NCBI RefSeq assembly: GCF_000813825.1
Contig: NZ_JWTA01000021.1
Span: 62,001-126,000 of the forward strand
From: Chryseobacterium taiwanense
Lineage (GTDB): Bacteria > Bacteroidota > Bacteroidia > Flavobacteriales > Weeksellaceae
Length of the DNA: 64,000 bases
Reading direction: 5' to 3'
Made by a program: the position numbers and the translations under genes. This document shows, one piece after another, positions 15,346 to 23,123 of the stretch; positions within the stretch are counted from its first letter, which is position 1; every line of letters begins with the position of its first letter. The notes below the pieces were generated by a model. That model made no database searches, was not told the origin of the DNA, and saw only the letters and a program-made list of their open reading frames with translations.

Positions 15346-16335
15346 CTATAAGCTTGGATTATTTGCTTCTTCAAATTCTTTTAATAAATTTCTAAATACA
15401 ACATCTACAGGAAGAATATCATCAATTAAAGCGGAAACCTGCCCTATTTCCAGCTCTCCTTCTTCCATATCACCTTCAAACATTCCTTTCTTAGCTCTTG
15501 CACGACCCAGAGAAGCGATCAGAGACTCTTTGTTTCTTCCTACGTTATAGATATCTTCCAATTCATTAAAAAACTTATTTTTCACCATTCTTACAGGCGC
15601 CAGTTCTTTTAATGTTAAATGGGTATCTCCTTCCTGAAGTTCAGTAATTTTATGTTTCCAATTGTCATGGGCACTTGCCTCAGTTGTTGCGGCAAAGCGA
15701 GACCCAATCTGAACACCATCTGCACCAAGAATCATCGCTGCTTTCATCTGAGAACCTAATGCAATTCCACCAGCTGCAATTAATGGTTTTGAGATATGTT
15801 TTCTCACATTTGGAATTAAACAAAACGTTGTGGTTTCATCTCTTCCGTTGTGACCTCCGGCTTCAAAACCTTCAGCAACTACGGCATCTACTCCTGCATC
15901 TTCACATTTCATAGCAAATTTTGTGGACGAAACTACGTGAGCAACTTTCAATCCTTCTTTTTGAAGGGCTTCTGTATAGGTTTTCGGGTTTCCGGCTGAG
16001 GTAAAGACAATCTTCACTCCTTCTTCCAAAATAATATGAATGACTTCATCCAAATTCGGGTACAGCATAGGAACGTTTACACCAAATGGTTTATCTGTAG
16101 CCTGTTTACATTTCTGAATATTTTCTCTTAAAATATCAGGATACATGCTTCCCGCTCCGATTAATCCCAATCCCCCGCAATTAGAAACCGCAGAAGCAAG
16201 TCTCCAACCGGAATGCCAAATCATCCCTGCCTGAATAATAGGATATTGTATATTAAATAGTTGTGTAATTCTATTTTGACTTTGCTGCATTTCGTGAAGT
16301 TTTTTAGCCGAATTGAAATCTATAAAATTGCTCAT
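15346..16335 (-). CDS. NAD(P)H-dependent FMN flavoprotein of the nitronate monooxygenase/FabK-like family
   Basis: TIM-barrel flavoenzyme, 329 residues from ATG 16335; a second ATG at 16290 (MQQSQNRITQLF) is also plausible. Family features: FNIQYPIIQAGMIWHSGWRL (about residues 27-46), SNCGGLGLIGAGSM, the phosphate-binding region VVAEGFEAGGHNGRDETTT (about residues 163-181), and the GGIALGSQMKAAMILGADGV stretch followed by QIGSRFAATTEA. Members oxidise nitroalkanes or act as enoyl reductases. The GFEAGGHNG motif favours the nitronate-monooxygenase-like group, but the physiological substrate is uncertain. It stands as a single gene. Confidence 0.88.
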   Translation of the reverse strand: MSNFIDFNSAKKLHEMQQSQNRITQLFNIQYPIIQAGMIWHSGWRLASAVSNCGGLGLIGAGSMYPDILRENIQKCKQATDKPFGVNVPMLYPNLDEVIHIILEEGVKIVFTSAGNPKTYTEALQKEGLKVAHVVSSTKFAMKCEDAGVDAVVAEGFEAGGHNGRDETTTFCLIPNVRKHISKPLIAAGGIALGSQMKAAMILGADGVQIGSRFAATTEASAHDNWKHKITELQEGDTHLTLKELAPVRMVKNKFFNELEDIYNVGRNKESLIASLGRARAKKGMFEGDMEEGELEIGQVSALIDDILPVDVVFRNLLKEFEEANNPSL

Positions 16336-16394
16336 GTTGTAAAAATACTAAAAACAAGGCTTCTGCAAAGTGTTTCGGCACTTTTTTGCAGAAA

Positions 16395-16424
16395 AAAACC
16401 TTCAGAAAAATCTGAAGGTTTTTT
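16395..16424 (-). terminator. intrinsic terminator of the PPIase gene
   Basis: Perfect 12-bp stem AAAACCTTCAGA/TCTGAAGGTTTT with an AAAA loop, and a T tract when read on the minus strand, immediately beyond the stop at 16427. Confidence 0.85.
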
Positions 16425-16426
16425 AC

Positions 16427-17791
16427 TTATTTTTTAAGAGATTCTTTTTTCCAGTTTCCTTTAAAACTACAAGAATCGTAACGGCCATCTATTGAAATAA
16501 AGGTTGTCGGCAATTTGGAATTGACAAACTTCTCAATCATTTCATTTTTCTTTTTATTAAGAGCCATCTGTTTTATTCTGTCGTAGTCTGTTTCTAAAGT
16601 AATCTTGTGAGTAGGAATTTCATCTTCAATTTTGATGATTTTCACTACTTTTCTTTTGTTTTCGTCATCTTCAAAAGCTGTAGTGATATCTCCTTTCTTA
16701 AGACCAGCTAATTCATAAGTAATTACTCCCGGAATGCTTTCTCTTTCAATTTTACTTGAACCATCTGCTCCTGGAACCAATCCTCCGTTAAATTTAGTTC
16801 TCTTGTCATCTGAAAATCTGAACGCAGCATCTTTAAAGCTAATTTTTCCATCTGCAATAAGAGTTCTGATACTGTCTAATTTCTTCTTAGCTGTAGCAAC
16901 TTCTTCGTCTGTAGGAGTAGCCATCAATAAGATGTGTCTTGCTTCATACATTTTACCTGATTTCTTCACCAATTGGATAATGTGGTAACCAAATTCAGAT
17001 TCTACAGGATCTGAGATTTCCCCTTCCTGCAGGTTTAATGCTGCTGCTTCGAAAGGCTTCACCATTTGACCTTTATAGATGTTTTTCATCAATCCTCCAT
17101 TCGGTGCAGAACCTGGATCTTCAGAGTATATTCTTGCCTGACTTTCAAAAGTTTCACCTCCAAGAATGTCTTGTTTTACTTTTTTAAGTCTTTTGATTAA
17201 ATCTTCTTTATGAGCTTCCGTTAATTTAGGATACATCATGATTTGCCCTAAAGACACTTCGTCTTTAATTTCCGGCAACTGTGTTTTGAACATATTATAG
17301 AAGTCAGTCACTTCATTTGGCGTAACGTCAGCTTTTTCTGTAATTCTCTGATATTTAGCCTGTCCGTAATATTGGTCAGTATCTATCTTCTCGATTACGT
17401 TTTTCATCTCATAACCGTTTCTAAACTTATAAGCTGCCAACATTGTTTTCTCGTCCGGGAACTGAGAAAGTAACTGCTGATATTTTGCATTTGCCCCTTC
17501 TTTTAAAGCTGCAGATCTATTTTCTATTAATGTATCTCTTTTAGCTTCATATACTAAAAGTTTATTATTAATTAAGTTCTCCAAAAACTCACATTTATCT
17601 ACGTTGGCAACTCCCTGCTGCTTTCCATAATTCATTTGCTCTTCTACATCAGATTCCAGAACGATCTCATCTCCAATTACCGCTGCAATACCGTCTATTA
17701 ACTGACCCTTCTTAAGTTGAGCCGTCACATTTGTAGAAAACATCAGCACGAAAATCCCAAAAAGAAAAGTGATTTTTAGTTTATTTATCAT
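16427..17791 (-). CDS. SurA-like periplasmic peptidyl-prolyl isomerase/chaperone
   Basis: Periplasmic folding factor. The N-terminal signal (MINKLKITFLFGIFVLMFS, ending TNVTAQ, about residue 25) is followed by a SurA N-terminal-like helical region (IDGIAAVIGDEIVLESDVEE). Two parvulin (PPIC) domains follow. The first spans about residues 172-268 (EVSLGQIMMYPKL, FESQARIYSEDPGSAPNGG, ESEFGYHIIQLV), the second about 275-370 (EARHILLMATPTDEEVATA, FKDAAFRFSDDKRTKFNGG). 454 residues matches Bacteroidota SurA homologues. It probably helps outer-membrane protein biogenesis. Own terminator downstream; the PfkB gene lies upstream after 87 bp. Confidence 0.92.
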   Translation of the reverse strand: MINKLKITFLFGIFVLMFSTNVTAQLKKGQLIDGIAAVIGDEIVLESDVEEQMNYGKQQGVANVDKCEFLENLINNKLLVYEAKRDTLIENRSAALKEGANAKYQQLLSQFPDEKTMLAAYKFRNGYEMKNVIEKIDTDQYYGQAKYQRITEKADVTPNEVTDFYNMFKTQLPEIKDEVSLGQIMMYPKLTEAHKEDLIKRLKKVKQDILGGETFESQARIYSEDPGSAPNGGLMKNIYKGQMVKPFEAAALNLQEGEISDPVESEFGYHIIQLVKKSGKMYEARHILLMATPTDEEVATAKKKLDSIRTLIADGKISFKDAAFRFSDDKRTKFNGGLVPGADGSSKIERESIPGVITYELAGLKKGDITTAFEDDENKRKVVKIIKIEDEIPTHKITLETDYDRIKQMALNKKKNEMIEKFVNSKLPTTFISIDGRYDSCSFKGNWKKESLKK

Positions 17792-17878
17792 TTTACTATT
17801 TTAAACAAGTTGCAAATTTAGAATTCTTAATCAATTAGACTAAATTTTTTATTATAAATATTTCTTAAAAAGCTTTAT

Positions 17879-18802
17879 TTATTGTAGTTCAACATCAAAA
17901 GTTGTTAATTCTTTGAATTGTCTCAATCTGCTGAACATATCTGCTTCGCTTACTTCCTGAATTCTTTCAGTTCCGAATTTTTCAACAGTAAATGATGCCA
18001 TTGCAGATCCCACAATTAATGCAGATTTCATCGTTTCAAAATCAATCTTATCTTTTTTAGCAAGGTAAGCTGCAAAACCTCCTGCAAAAGTATCTCCCGC
18101 TCCTGTTGGATCGAATACTTCTTCTAACGGTAACGCAGGAATTGCAAAAACATTGTTATCATGGAAAAGTAAAGCACCATGCTCTCCTTTTTTAATGATC
18201 ACATATTTTGGACCCATTGTATGGATTTTTTTAGCTGCTTTTACTAAAGAATATTCTCCTGAAAGCTGTCTTGCTTCTTCGTCATTGATTGTAATTACGT
18301 CTGTTTTAGCAATCATATCCATCAAGATATCCCAAGCAGAATCCATCCAGAAGTTCATCGTATCAAGAATTACCAGTTTTGGACGTTTGTTCATTTTTTC
18401 AAGAACAGACAACTGAACTCCCGGGTGAAGGTTTCCTAATAATAAAATCTCAGCATCCTGCATAGAATCCGGAATTTTAGGATCAAAATTCTCCAACACG
18501 TTTACTTCAGTAGCTAAAGTATCTCTAGTATTTAAATCATTATGATATTTTCCTGCCCAGAAGAATGTTTTTCCTTCTTTTACGACTTCAAGTCCTTCGA
18601 TATTTACATCTCTGTTTGTAAACATATCAAGATATTCCTGAGGGAAATCTCCTCCTACTACAGAAACGATTCCGGATTTCACTCCTAAAATAGAAGATGT
18701 GATTCCGATATAAGTGGCTGCACCTCCTAATATTTTATCTGTCTTACCAAATGGTGTTTCAATTGCATCAAATGCAACACTTCCTACAACTAAAAGTTTC
18801 AT
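17879..18802 (-). CDS. PfkB-family carbohydrate/nucleoside kinase
   Basis: Cytosolic ribokinase-like sugar or nucleoside kinase, 307 residues. Visible: the N-terminal MKLLVVGSVAFDAIETPFGK strand, the substrate-binding ILGGAATYIGITSSILG (about residues 25-41), and the C-terminal anion-hole signature FDPTGAGDTFAGGF (catalytic Asp about residue 235). The 'AFDAIETPFG' start is characteristic of a widespread Bacteroidota PfkB subgroup of unknown substrate. Lies 28 bp downstream of the gldD coding region, so it may be co-transcribed with mutY and gldD. Confidence 0.9.
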   Translation of the reverse strand: MKLLVVGSVAFDAIETPFGKTDKILGGAATYIGITSSILGVKSGIVSVVGGDFPQEYLDMFTNRDVNIEGLEVVKEGKTFFWAGKYHNDLNTRDTLATEVNVLENFDPKIPDSMQDAEILLLGNLHPGVQLSVLEKMNKRPKLVILDTMNFWMDSAWDILMDMIAKTDVITINDEEARQLSGEYSLVKAAKKIHTMGPKYVIIKKGEHGALLFHDNNVFAIPALPLEEVFDPTGAGDTFAGGFAAYLAKKDKIDFETMKSALIVGSAMASFTVEKFGTERIQEVSEADMFSRLRQFKELTTFDVELQ

Positions 18803-18830
18803 ATATGTTTTAATGTAAATTTTAAGAATT

Positions 18831-19388
18831 TTAATTTTTCCATTCGAATGTTTCCAGCAAGTGCTTCATATCCTCTTTGATATAATTTACAGCCGGAGCC
18901 AAAGAATCGGGTTTTGGTCTTGTATTGAAGTAAAGATACCCCGTTACAAAATGTTTTGTACTGTCTGTAGCGTAGAACTGCAGATTGGAAGCACTTTGCC
19001 CTTTCAGTTCATAAAAATTACCAAAGACTTTTTTCTCAGGATATTCAAATGATTTTGTGTCTATAGAGCTGGCTTTCACCGTATGCTCATACACCATTTT
19101 TTCTGCTTCTTTCAAATGATCTACGAAATCATTTTTAATCGGAAAATAGGTTATAAATACCTTAGCTTTCATTTTAGGATAGTTCAGATAATACCAACAA
19201 GGCTTTTTAGCATCGGTAATTTTAGCAAAATCTGAATATTCGAAAGTGTATGCACAGTTGCTCTCAAATTTTTGATATTTTGGAGCAGGATACTCCAAAC
19301 GAAGTTCTCCATATGGTTTGGGAACAGAGTCTTTTCCACAAGACACTAAAACTAAGGCTATAAAAATAAAAATGATGTTTTTAATCAT
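18831..19388 (-). CDS. gldD: gliding motility lipoprotein GldD
   Basis: GldD-type lipoprotein. The ATG at 19388 gives a clean signal (MIKNIIFIFIALVLVSC) with lipobox LVSC at about residue 17; the ATG at 19403 adds five residues. The mature part has the family pattern: PKPYGELRLEYPAPKYQKFE, CAYTFEYSDFAKI, PCWYYLNYPKMKAKVFITYF and FYELKGQSASNLQFYATDST. GldD is required for gliding and supports type IX secretion in flavobacteria. It sits directly behind mutY; in many relatives ssb and gldE lie between these two, and neither is present here. About 185 residues, normal. Confidence 0.93.
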   Translation of the reverse strand: MIKNIIFIFIALVLVSCGKDSVPKPYGELRLEYPAPKYQKFESNCAYTFEYSDFAKITDAKKPCWYYLNYPKMKAKVFITYFPIKNDFVDHLKEAEKMVYEHTVKASSIDTKSFEYPEKKVFGNFYELKGQSASNLQFYATDSTKHFVTGYLYFNTRPKPDSLAPAVNYIKEDMKHLLETFEWKN

Positions 19389-19432
19389 TTTGCAAAAGTA
19401 CAAATTAGATTTCAGATTTTGAAAGACAAATT

Positions 19433-20467
19433 TCAGTCTTTCAATGAGTTTTGAATATAGTTTTCCAAAGGTTTTGGAAACGACTTTTCGTGGAAGTTTT
19501 CAAAGTCAGAAATTAAATACTGATTTGAATCTTTCAGAGCCTCCCAAACGGATGTTGAAGTTACTTCAACATCAAAAATTTCTATCGATAAATTCTTATG
19601 GGTCAGCTTATGATTAATATTTTTTACTCCTTTAATGAAAGATTGCAGTTCCTCAGAAATTTCAGGTAAAAATTCAAACAACTTTTTCCAGATAAAGTCA
19701 TCTTTTCTTTGCTGAATTAAGAACTCCCCGTTTCTGTGAACAAAGTAATAGGTTAATTGAAGATTTTCTGCTTTTACTTTTTTTGTTTTTACTGGAAAAG
19801 AAGAAATTTTATCTAAAGAAAAAGCGATGCAATCCGTGTCTACAGGACATTCTCCACAAAGAGGATTTTTAGGCTTACAGATTTCTGAGCCTAAATCCAT
19901 CATGGCCTGATTGAAATCTCCGACTTTTTCAGGCATAATTAAAGTTGCCAGTTCGGAAAAGTAATTGAAAGCCCTAGAATTGGATATATCGAAATCATCA
20001 GCGAAAAAACGACTTAGAACTCTATAAAAATTCCCGTCAACTGCAGGCATTTTTCCGTTAAAGCAAATACTTGAAACCGCAGCAGCAGTATATTTCCCTA
20101 CTCCTTTCAGTTTCAAAATTCCTTCATACTCGGAAGGGAAAACACCTTGATAATCGGTCATAATCTGTTTGGCAGCCTTATGAATATTGATCGCTCTTGA
20201 ATAATATCCTAATCCTTTCCAATGTAGTAAAACCTCATCTTCATCAGCTTCTGCCAATGTTTTTACATCCGGAAATCTTTTGATAAAATTATTGTAATGA
20301 TTTAGCCCCTGATTTATTCTGGTTTGCTGAAAAACGATTTCACAAATCCAAATTTTATAAGGGTCTGTTGTTTTCCTGAAAGGCAAATCTCTTGCATTGT
20401 TTTTATACCAACGAAGAAGCGTATTACCGATATGCTGAAAGTCTGAACTATTGCTATTCTTTTCCAA
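19433..20467 (-). CDS. mutY: adenine DNA glycosylase MutY
   Basis: Base-excision repair glycosylase removing adenine mispaired with 8-oxoguanine. Helix-hairpin-helix glycosylase core: WICEIVFQQTRINQGLNHY (catalytic Glu in the CEIVFQQTR block, about residue 43), LKLKGVGKYTAAAVSSICFN (about residues 118-137) and the catalytic Asp in MPAVDGNFYRVLSR. The [4Fe-4S] loop CKPKNPLCGECPVDTDC is present near residue 195. The C-terminal NUDIX-like 8-oxoG recognition domain covers about residues 230-340. 344 residues. Likely heads an operon with gldD, 45 bp downstream. Confidence 0.96.
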   Translation of the reverse strand: MEKNSNSSDFQHIGNTLLRWYKNNARDLPFRKTTDPYKIWICEIVFQQTRINQGLNHYNNFIKRFPDVKTLAEADEDEVLLHWKGLGYYSRAINIHKAAKQIMTDYQGVFPSEYEGILKLKGVGKYTAAAVSSICFNGKMPAVDGNFYRVLSRFFADDFDISNSRAFNYFSELATLIMPEKVGDFNQAMMDLGSEICKPKNPLCGECPVDTDCIAFSLDKISSFPVKTKKVKAENLQLTYYFVHRNGEFLIQQRKDDFIWKKLFEFLPEISEELQSFIKGVKNINHKLTHKNLSIEIFDVEVTSTSVWEALKDSNQYLISDFENFHEKSFPKPLENYIQNSLKD

Positions 20468-20501
20468 AAATCCTGCTCATTTTTATGGTGGCAAAGATAC
20501 T

Positions 20502-20954
20502 TTATTTTTTGACTTCAAAAATGGGAGCTCCTTTCACCCACTGATATTTAAGGTGTTTTTCTTCTGCAATAAATCGAAAGCCTTCAAGTTTTTTCAGATA
20601 CACATAGATTGCCGAATCTTTTTTTAGCACTAATTTTTGATTAGACAAAAACTGAAGCGGATAAGTGATTACTGAATCTCGTGTTGCTTTTAATACAGTT
20701 CCGGAATCAACTTTATAAATAAAAATGGGTTTTCCACGACCTGAAGAGTTGTCTGTAAGTTTGATTTTTGATGTAGCAATCACTATTTCACTAGCGTCAA
20801 AACATTCGTCTTCGTTCATGACATAAGCTTTGCCTTCTTGTCTTTCATCTGCAAAAAGATCGACTTTATGTTCAATCTGTGGCTGTTTTTCTTCACAGCT
20901 CACGACAAGTGCTATGAAAAATACTGATAAAAAGCTTATCATTTTCATATTCAT
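20502..20954 (-). CDS. hypothetical lipoprotein, 150 residues
   Basis: Predicted lipoprotein: MNMKMISFLSVFFIALVVSC with lipobox VVSC at residue 20. The mature part is charged and mainly beta (DECFDASEIVIATSKIKLTD, GKPIFIYKVDSGTVLKATR, LKKDSAIYVYLKKLEGFRFI) without a recognised domain. It lies between the tssC terminator (20979-21009) and mutY, with 34 bp to mutY, so it may be transcribed with mutY rather than with the T6SS pair. A T6SS-associated lipoprotein is conceivable from proximity alone, but not supported by the sequence. Confidence 0.75.
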   Translation of the reverse strand: MNMKMISFLSVFFIALVVSCEEKQPQIEHKVDLFADERQEGKAYVMNEDECFDASEIVIATSKIKLTDNSSGRGKPIFIYKVDSGTVLKATRDSVITYPLQFLSNQKLVLKKDSAIYVYLKKLEGFRFIAEEKHLKYQWVKGAPIFEVKK

Positions 20955-20978
20955 CTGATTTTTGGTGGTTTGATATAG

Positions 20979-21009
20979 AAAAACCGATGTTTGTATAGCA
21001 TCGGTTTTT
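20979..21009 (-). terminator. intrinsic terminator of the tssB-tssC unit
   Basis: Perfect 11-bp stem AAAAACCGATG/CATCGGTTTTT with a 9-base loop, 25 bp beyond the tssC stop. Confidence 0.85.
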
Positions 21010-21033
21010 CATCAATTATTAAGTGTTGTTGTA

Positions 21034-22395
21034 TTATTCTTGTGAGTATTCAGCATCCCATTCGTTTCCGTCATCTCCTTTGTGTCCGTCTAGTTTAATA
21101 ACGAAACTTTTGGTAGGGAAATAAGGCGTCAAACGAATATCTAACCAAACTCTGTCTTTGTTTACTTTGTCTTGCTCAAAACGAACAATTTTAAATTTCT
21201 CGATCAGTTTATCCGGTCCTTTGATACCGTCTAGGAAAGTCACAATTTGTCTTCTCAAATCGTCTTCGTTTCTTGCATTCCAGTTTTCAAAAGCTCTTCT
21301 GTTTAAGAAATCCAGTAAAACTTTAGTTACATAGTCGAATACACGAACCACCGAATAGGTCTGAAGCCCGATATTATCTCCTGTAAATAATGTTTTTGCG
21401 GAGAACGCCATGATTTTACCGTATTCATTGACCATAGGAACCAATCCCATTTTTTCTAACTGAGAAATTTCACTTTTCTTCAACTCGAATTTTACAGCAT
21501 CTACTTCGTTGATATTCCCGTGTTTTTTACCTGCTGCAACCTGAGACATCAGTGTTTTATGAATTTTCCCTGCTAATGAAGTTGAAGGTGGAAGTTCTAC
21601 ATTTTCTTCTTCGCCTACTTCTTCTGCTTTTCCACGACCAACAAGCCAGTTACACGTCATAATCACGTTACTTCTGTGCAATTCGCCTCCTGTAAGGTTT
21701 GCAGAATGGAATAAATCTACCACATCGTCCGGTTTGTCAAGGTTTGCAAAGTCTGTAACCATCATTACCTTGTTTTCGTTACAGATTTTCGCCCACTTTT
21801 CAATCACTTTGTTTGATCCCAAATACCCAGGAATCGCAAGAATTGAGTAGTTATCTCTAAGATCTAAACGGTCGTAATAGTTCTTAAATTCTTCTGCAAT
21901 CGCATCAATATATAACGGATTATCTAAGTCTGAAACCTGATCTAAGCTTGCATTCACAATGCTTACATTATCTACTTTATCAAGCTCTGTATTTTTATAA
22001 AACTGAGCAACCGTTCTGTAATTAGTTTCTAATAATCGAACAGCATCTAATGTATTTTTCAGATTTGTTTTTAGGCTTTGATCTGCGTTTTGTGCTTTAT
22101 TTTTGCAGGTATCTGCCATTTTATCTGCAGACTCGTTGCCTTCTAAAAGATTCACCCAAAGGTTGATCTTTTGTAGCAATTCTTTTCTTTCGTCTCCTTT
22201 GTTATTATCGTTAAGGAAGATTTCTTTCCTAGCTTTTCTTGTAGGATTCATGTTGGCGATGCCATCTACAACAGATTCAACAAAACCGAAGCCTCCTATT
22301 TTATTGAGCTCGGCAAGAGGATTTCCTTTTGGTTGTCCCGCGTGTTGCTGTTGTCCTTGTTGTTGGCTTTCAGCTGCCTGTAATTTACTATCCAT
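21034..22395 (-). CDS. tssC: type VI secretion contractile sheath protein TssC
   Basis: Large sheath subunit of the Bacteroidota-type T6SS (T6SS-iii; the DUF5458-like TssC branch), 453 residues. The N-terminus is Gln/Gly-rich and disordered (about residues 1-25). Conserved sheath blocks follow: VNLWVNLLEGNESADKMADT, YYDRLDLRDNYSILAIPGYL, CNENKVMMVTDFANLDKP, SNVIMTCNWLVGRGKAEEVG, and the gp25-like C-terminal half VDAVKFELKKSEISQLEKMG and FDYVTKVLLDFLNRRAFENW, ending with a PYFPTKSFVIKLDG strand. It assembles with TssB around the inner tube. tssB lies 23 bp upstream. The remaining T6SS genes are not in the window. Confidence 0.9.
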   Translation of the reverse strand: MDSKLQAAESQQQGQQQHAGQPKGNPLAELNKIGGFGFVESVVDGIANMNPTRKARKEIFLNDNNKGDERKELLQKINLWVNLLEGNESADKMADTCKNKAQNADQSLKTNLKNTLDAVRLLETNYRTVAQFYKNTELDKVDNVSIVNASLDQVSDLDNPLYIDAIAEEFKNYYDRLDLRDNYSILAIPGYLGSNKVIEKWAKICNENKVMMVTDFANLDKPDDVVDLFHSANLTGGELHRSNVIMTCNWLVGRGKAEEVGEEENVELPPSTSLAGKIHKTLMSQVAAGKKHGNINEVDAVKFELKKSEISQLEKMGLVPMVNEYGKIMAFSAKTLFTGDNIGLQTYSVVRVFDYVTKVLLDFLNRRAFENWNARNEDDLRRQIVTFLDGIKGPDKLIEKFKIVRFEQDKVNKDRVWLDIRLTPYFPTKSFVIKLDGHKGDDGNEWDAEYSQE

Positions 22396-22418
22396 GATGT
22401 AATGTAAAGTCTTTAAAA

Positions 22419-22865
22419 TTATTTTTCAAGTTCTTGTGCCACTTCTTTCAACACTTCCACAAATGCAGCTCTTGTCTGATCATTTTCTAACATGTTACGC
22501 AGAATTTTATTCGTCTTTAGCTGGCGAACAATTTTATTATATTGCTCCTGCTCCATGCTGAGCTGCTGCAAATAATCTGATTTCTGAGTAAGATTTTTGG
22601 GAGTGAAATCCGCAAGATTTTGAAAACGGAATTCTTCTTCCACTATATTGCCGTCTTCTGTTTCATGCTGTACATTTACAGAAGGTTGGAAATGTTTGAA
22701 GACATCATCCACAGTTTTTAATCCTGTTACAATTTCAGGGGTATAAGATTCGTCGGTTGTAAGCTGGCTTACTATCAGAGATTTATTTTCCTGTATTTCC
22801 TGAATAGCTTCATTAGCGTCTACTTTTACTTCGTTTCCGCCAACACCATAATTAAACATTGCCAT
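22419..22865 (-). CDS. tssB: type VI secretion contractile sheath protein TssB
   Basis: Small sheath subunit, 148 residues from the ATG at 22865 (MAMFNYGVGGNEVKVDANEA); the frame extends to 22967 but those residues are not family-like. Conserved parts: ENKSLIVSQLTTDESYTPEI, GLKTVDDVFKHFQPSVNV, FRFQNLADFTPKNLTQKSDY, and a helical C-terminus that interlocks with TssC. It precedes tssC by 23 bp with a shared terminator. Function: polymerises with TssC into the contractile sheath in the cytoplasm. Confidence 0.9.
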   Translation of the reverse strand: MAMFNYGVGGNEVKVDANEAIQEIQENKSLIVSQLTTDESYTPEIVTGLKTVDDVFKHFQPSVNVQHETEDGNIVEEEFRFQNLADFTPKNLTQKSDYLQQLSMEQEQYNKIVRQLKTNKILRNMLENDQTRAAFVEVLKEVAQELEK

Positions 22866-23071
22866 ATTATTAATATTTTGAGATTTTCTGTTTTGGTGTG
22901 AATTGGTTTTATCTGAATCAAACAATTGTCCAATCCAAAGTTTAAATTTAAAAAAAAACTGTAACATACAAAATTTTGTTAAGATTTTTTCTTGAAATAT
23001 TTAATAACTCTTATCATTAAGTATCTTATTATTATCACTTTATGAAGTCACTAAACTATGAAAAATAAACA

Positions 23072-23099
23072 AAAAACGCACCATTTCTGATGCGTTTTT
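23072..23099 (-). terminator. intrinsic terminator of the first M13 peptidase gene
   Basis: AAAAACGCA/TGCGTTTTT stem with a 10-base loop containing ATTTCTGA, 25 bp beyond the stop at 23124. Confidence 0.8.
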
Positions 23100-23123
23100 C
23101 TTTCTAACAATTGCTTGGTTATA

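Noticed and set aside
20502-20954. Lipoprotein beside tssC as a T6SS-specific lipoprotein
   Set aside because: A strong terminator separates it from tssC and no T6SS lipoprotein motif is visible; proximity alone is not evidence.
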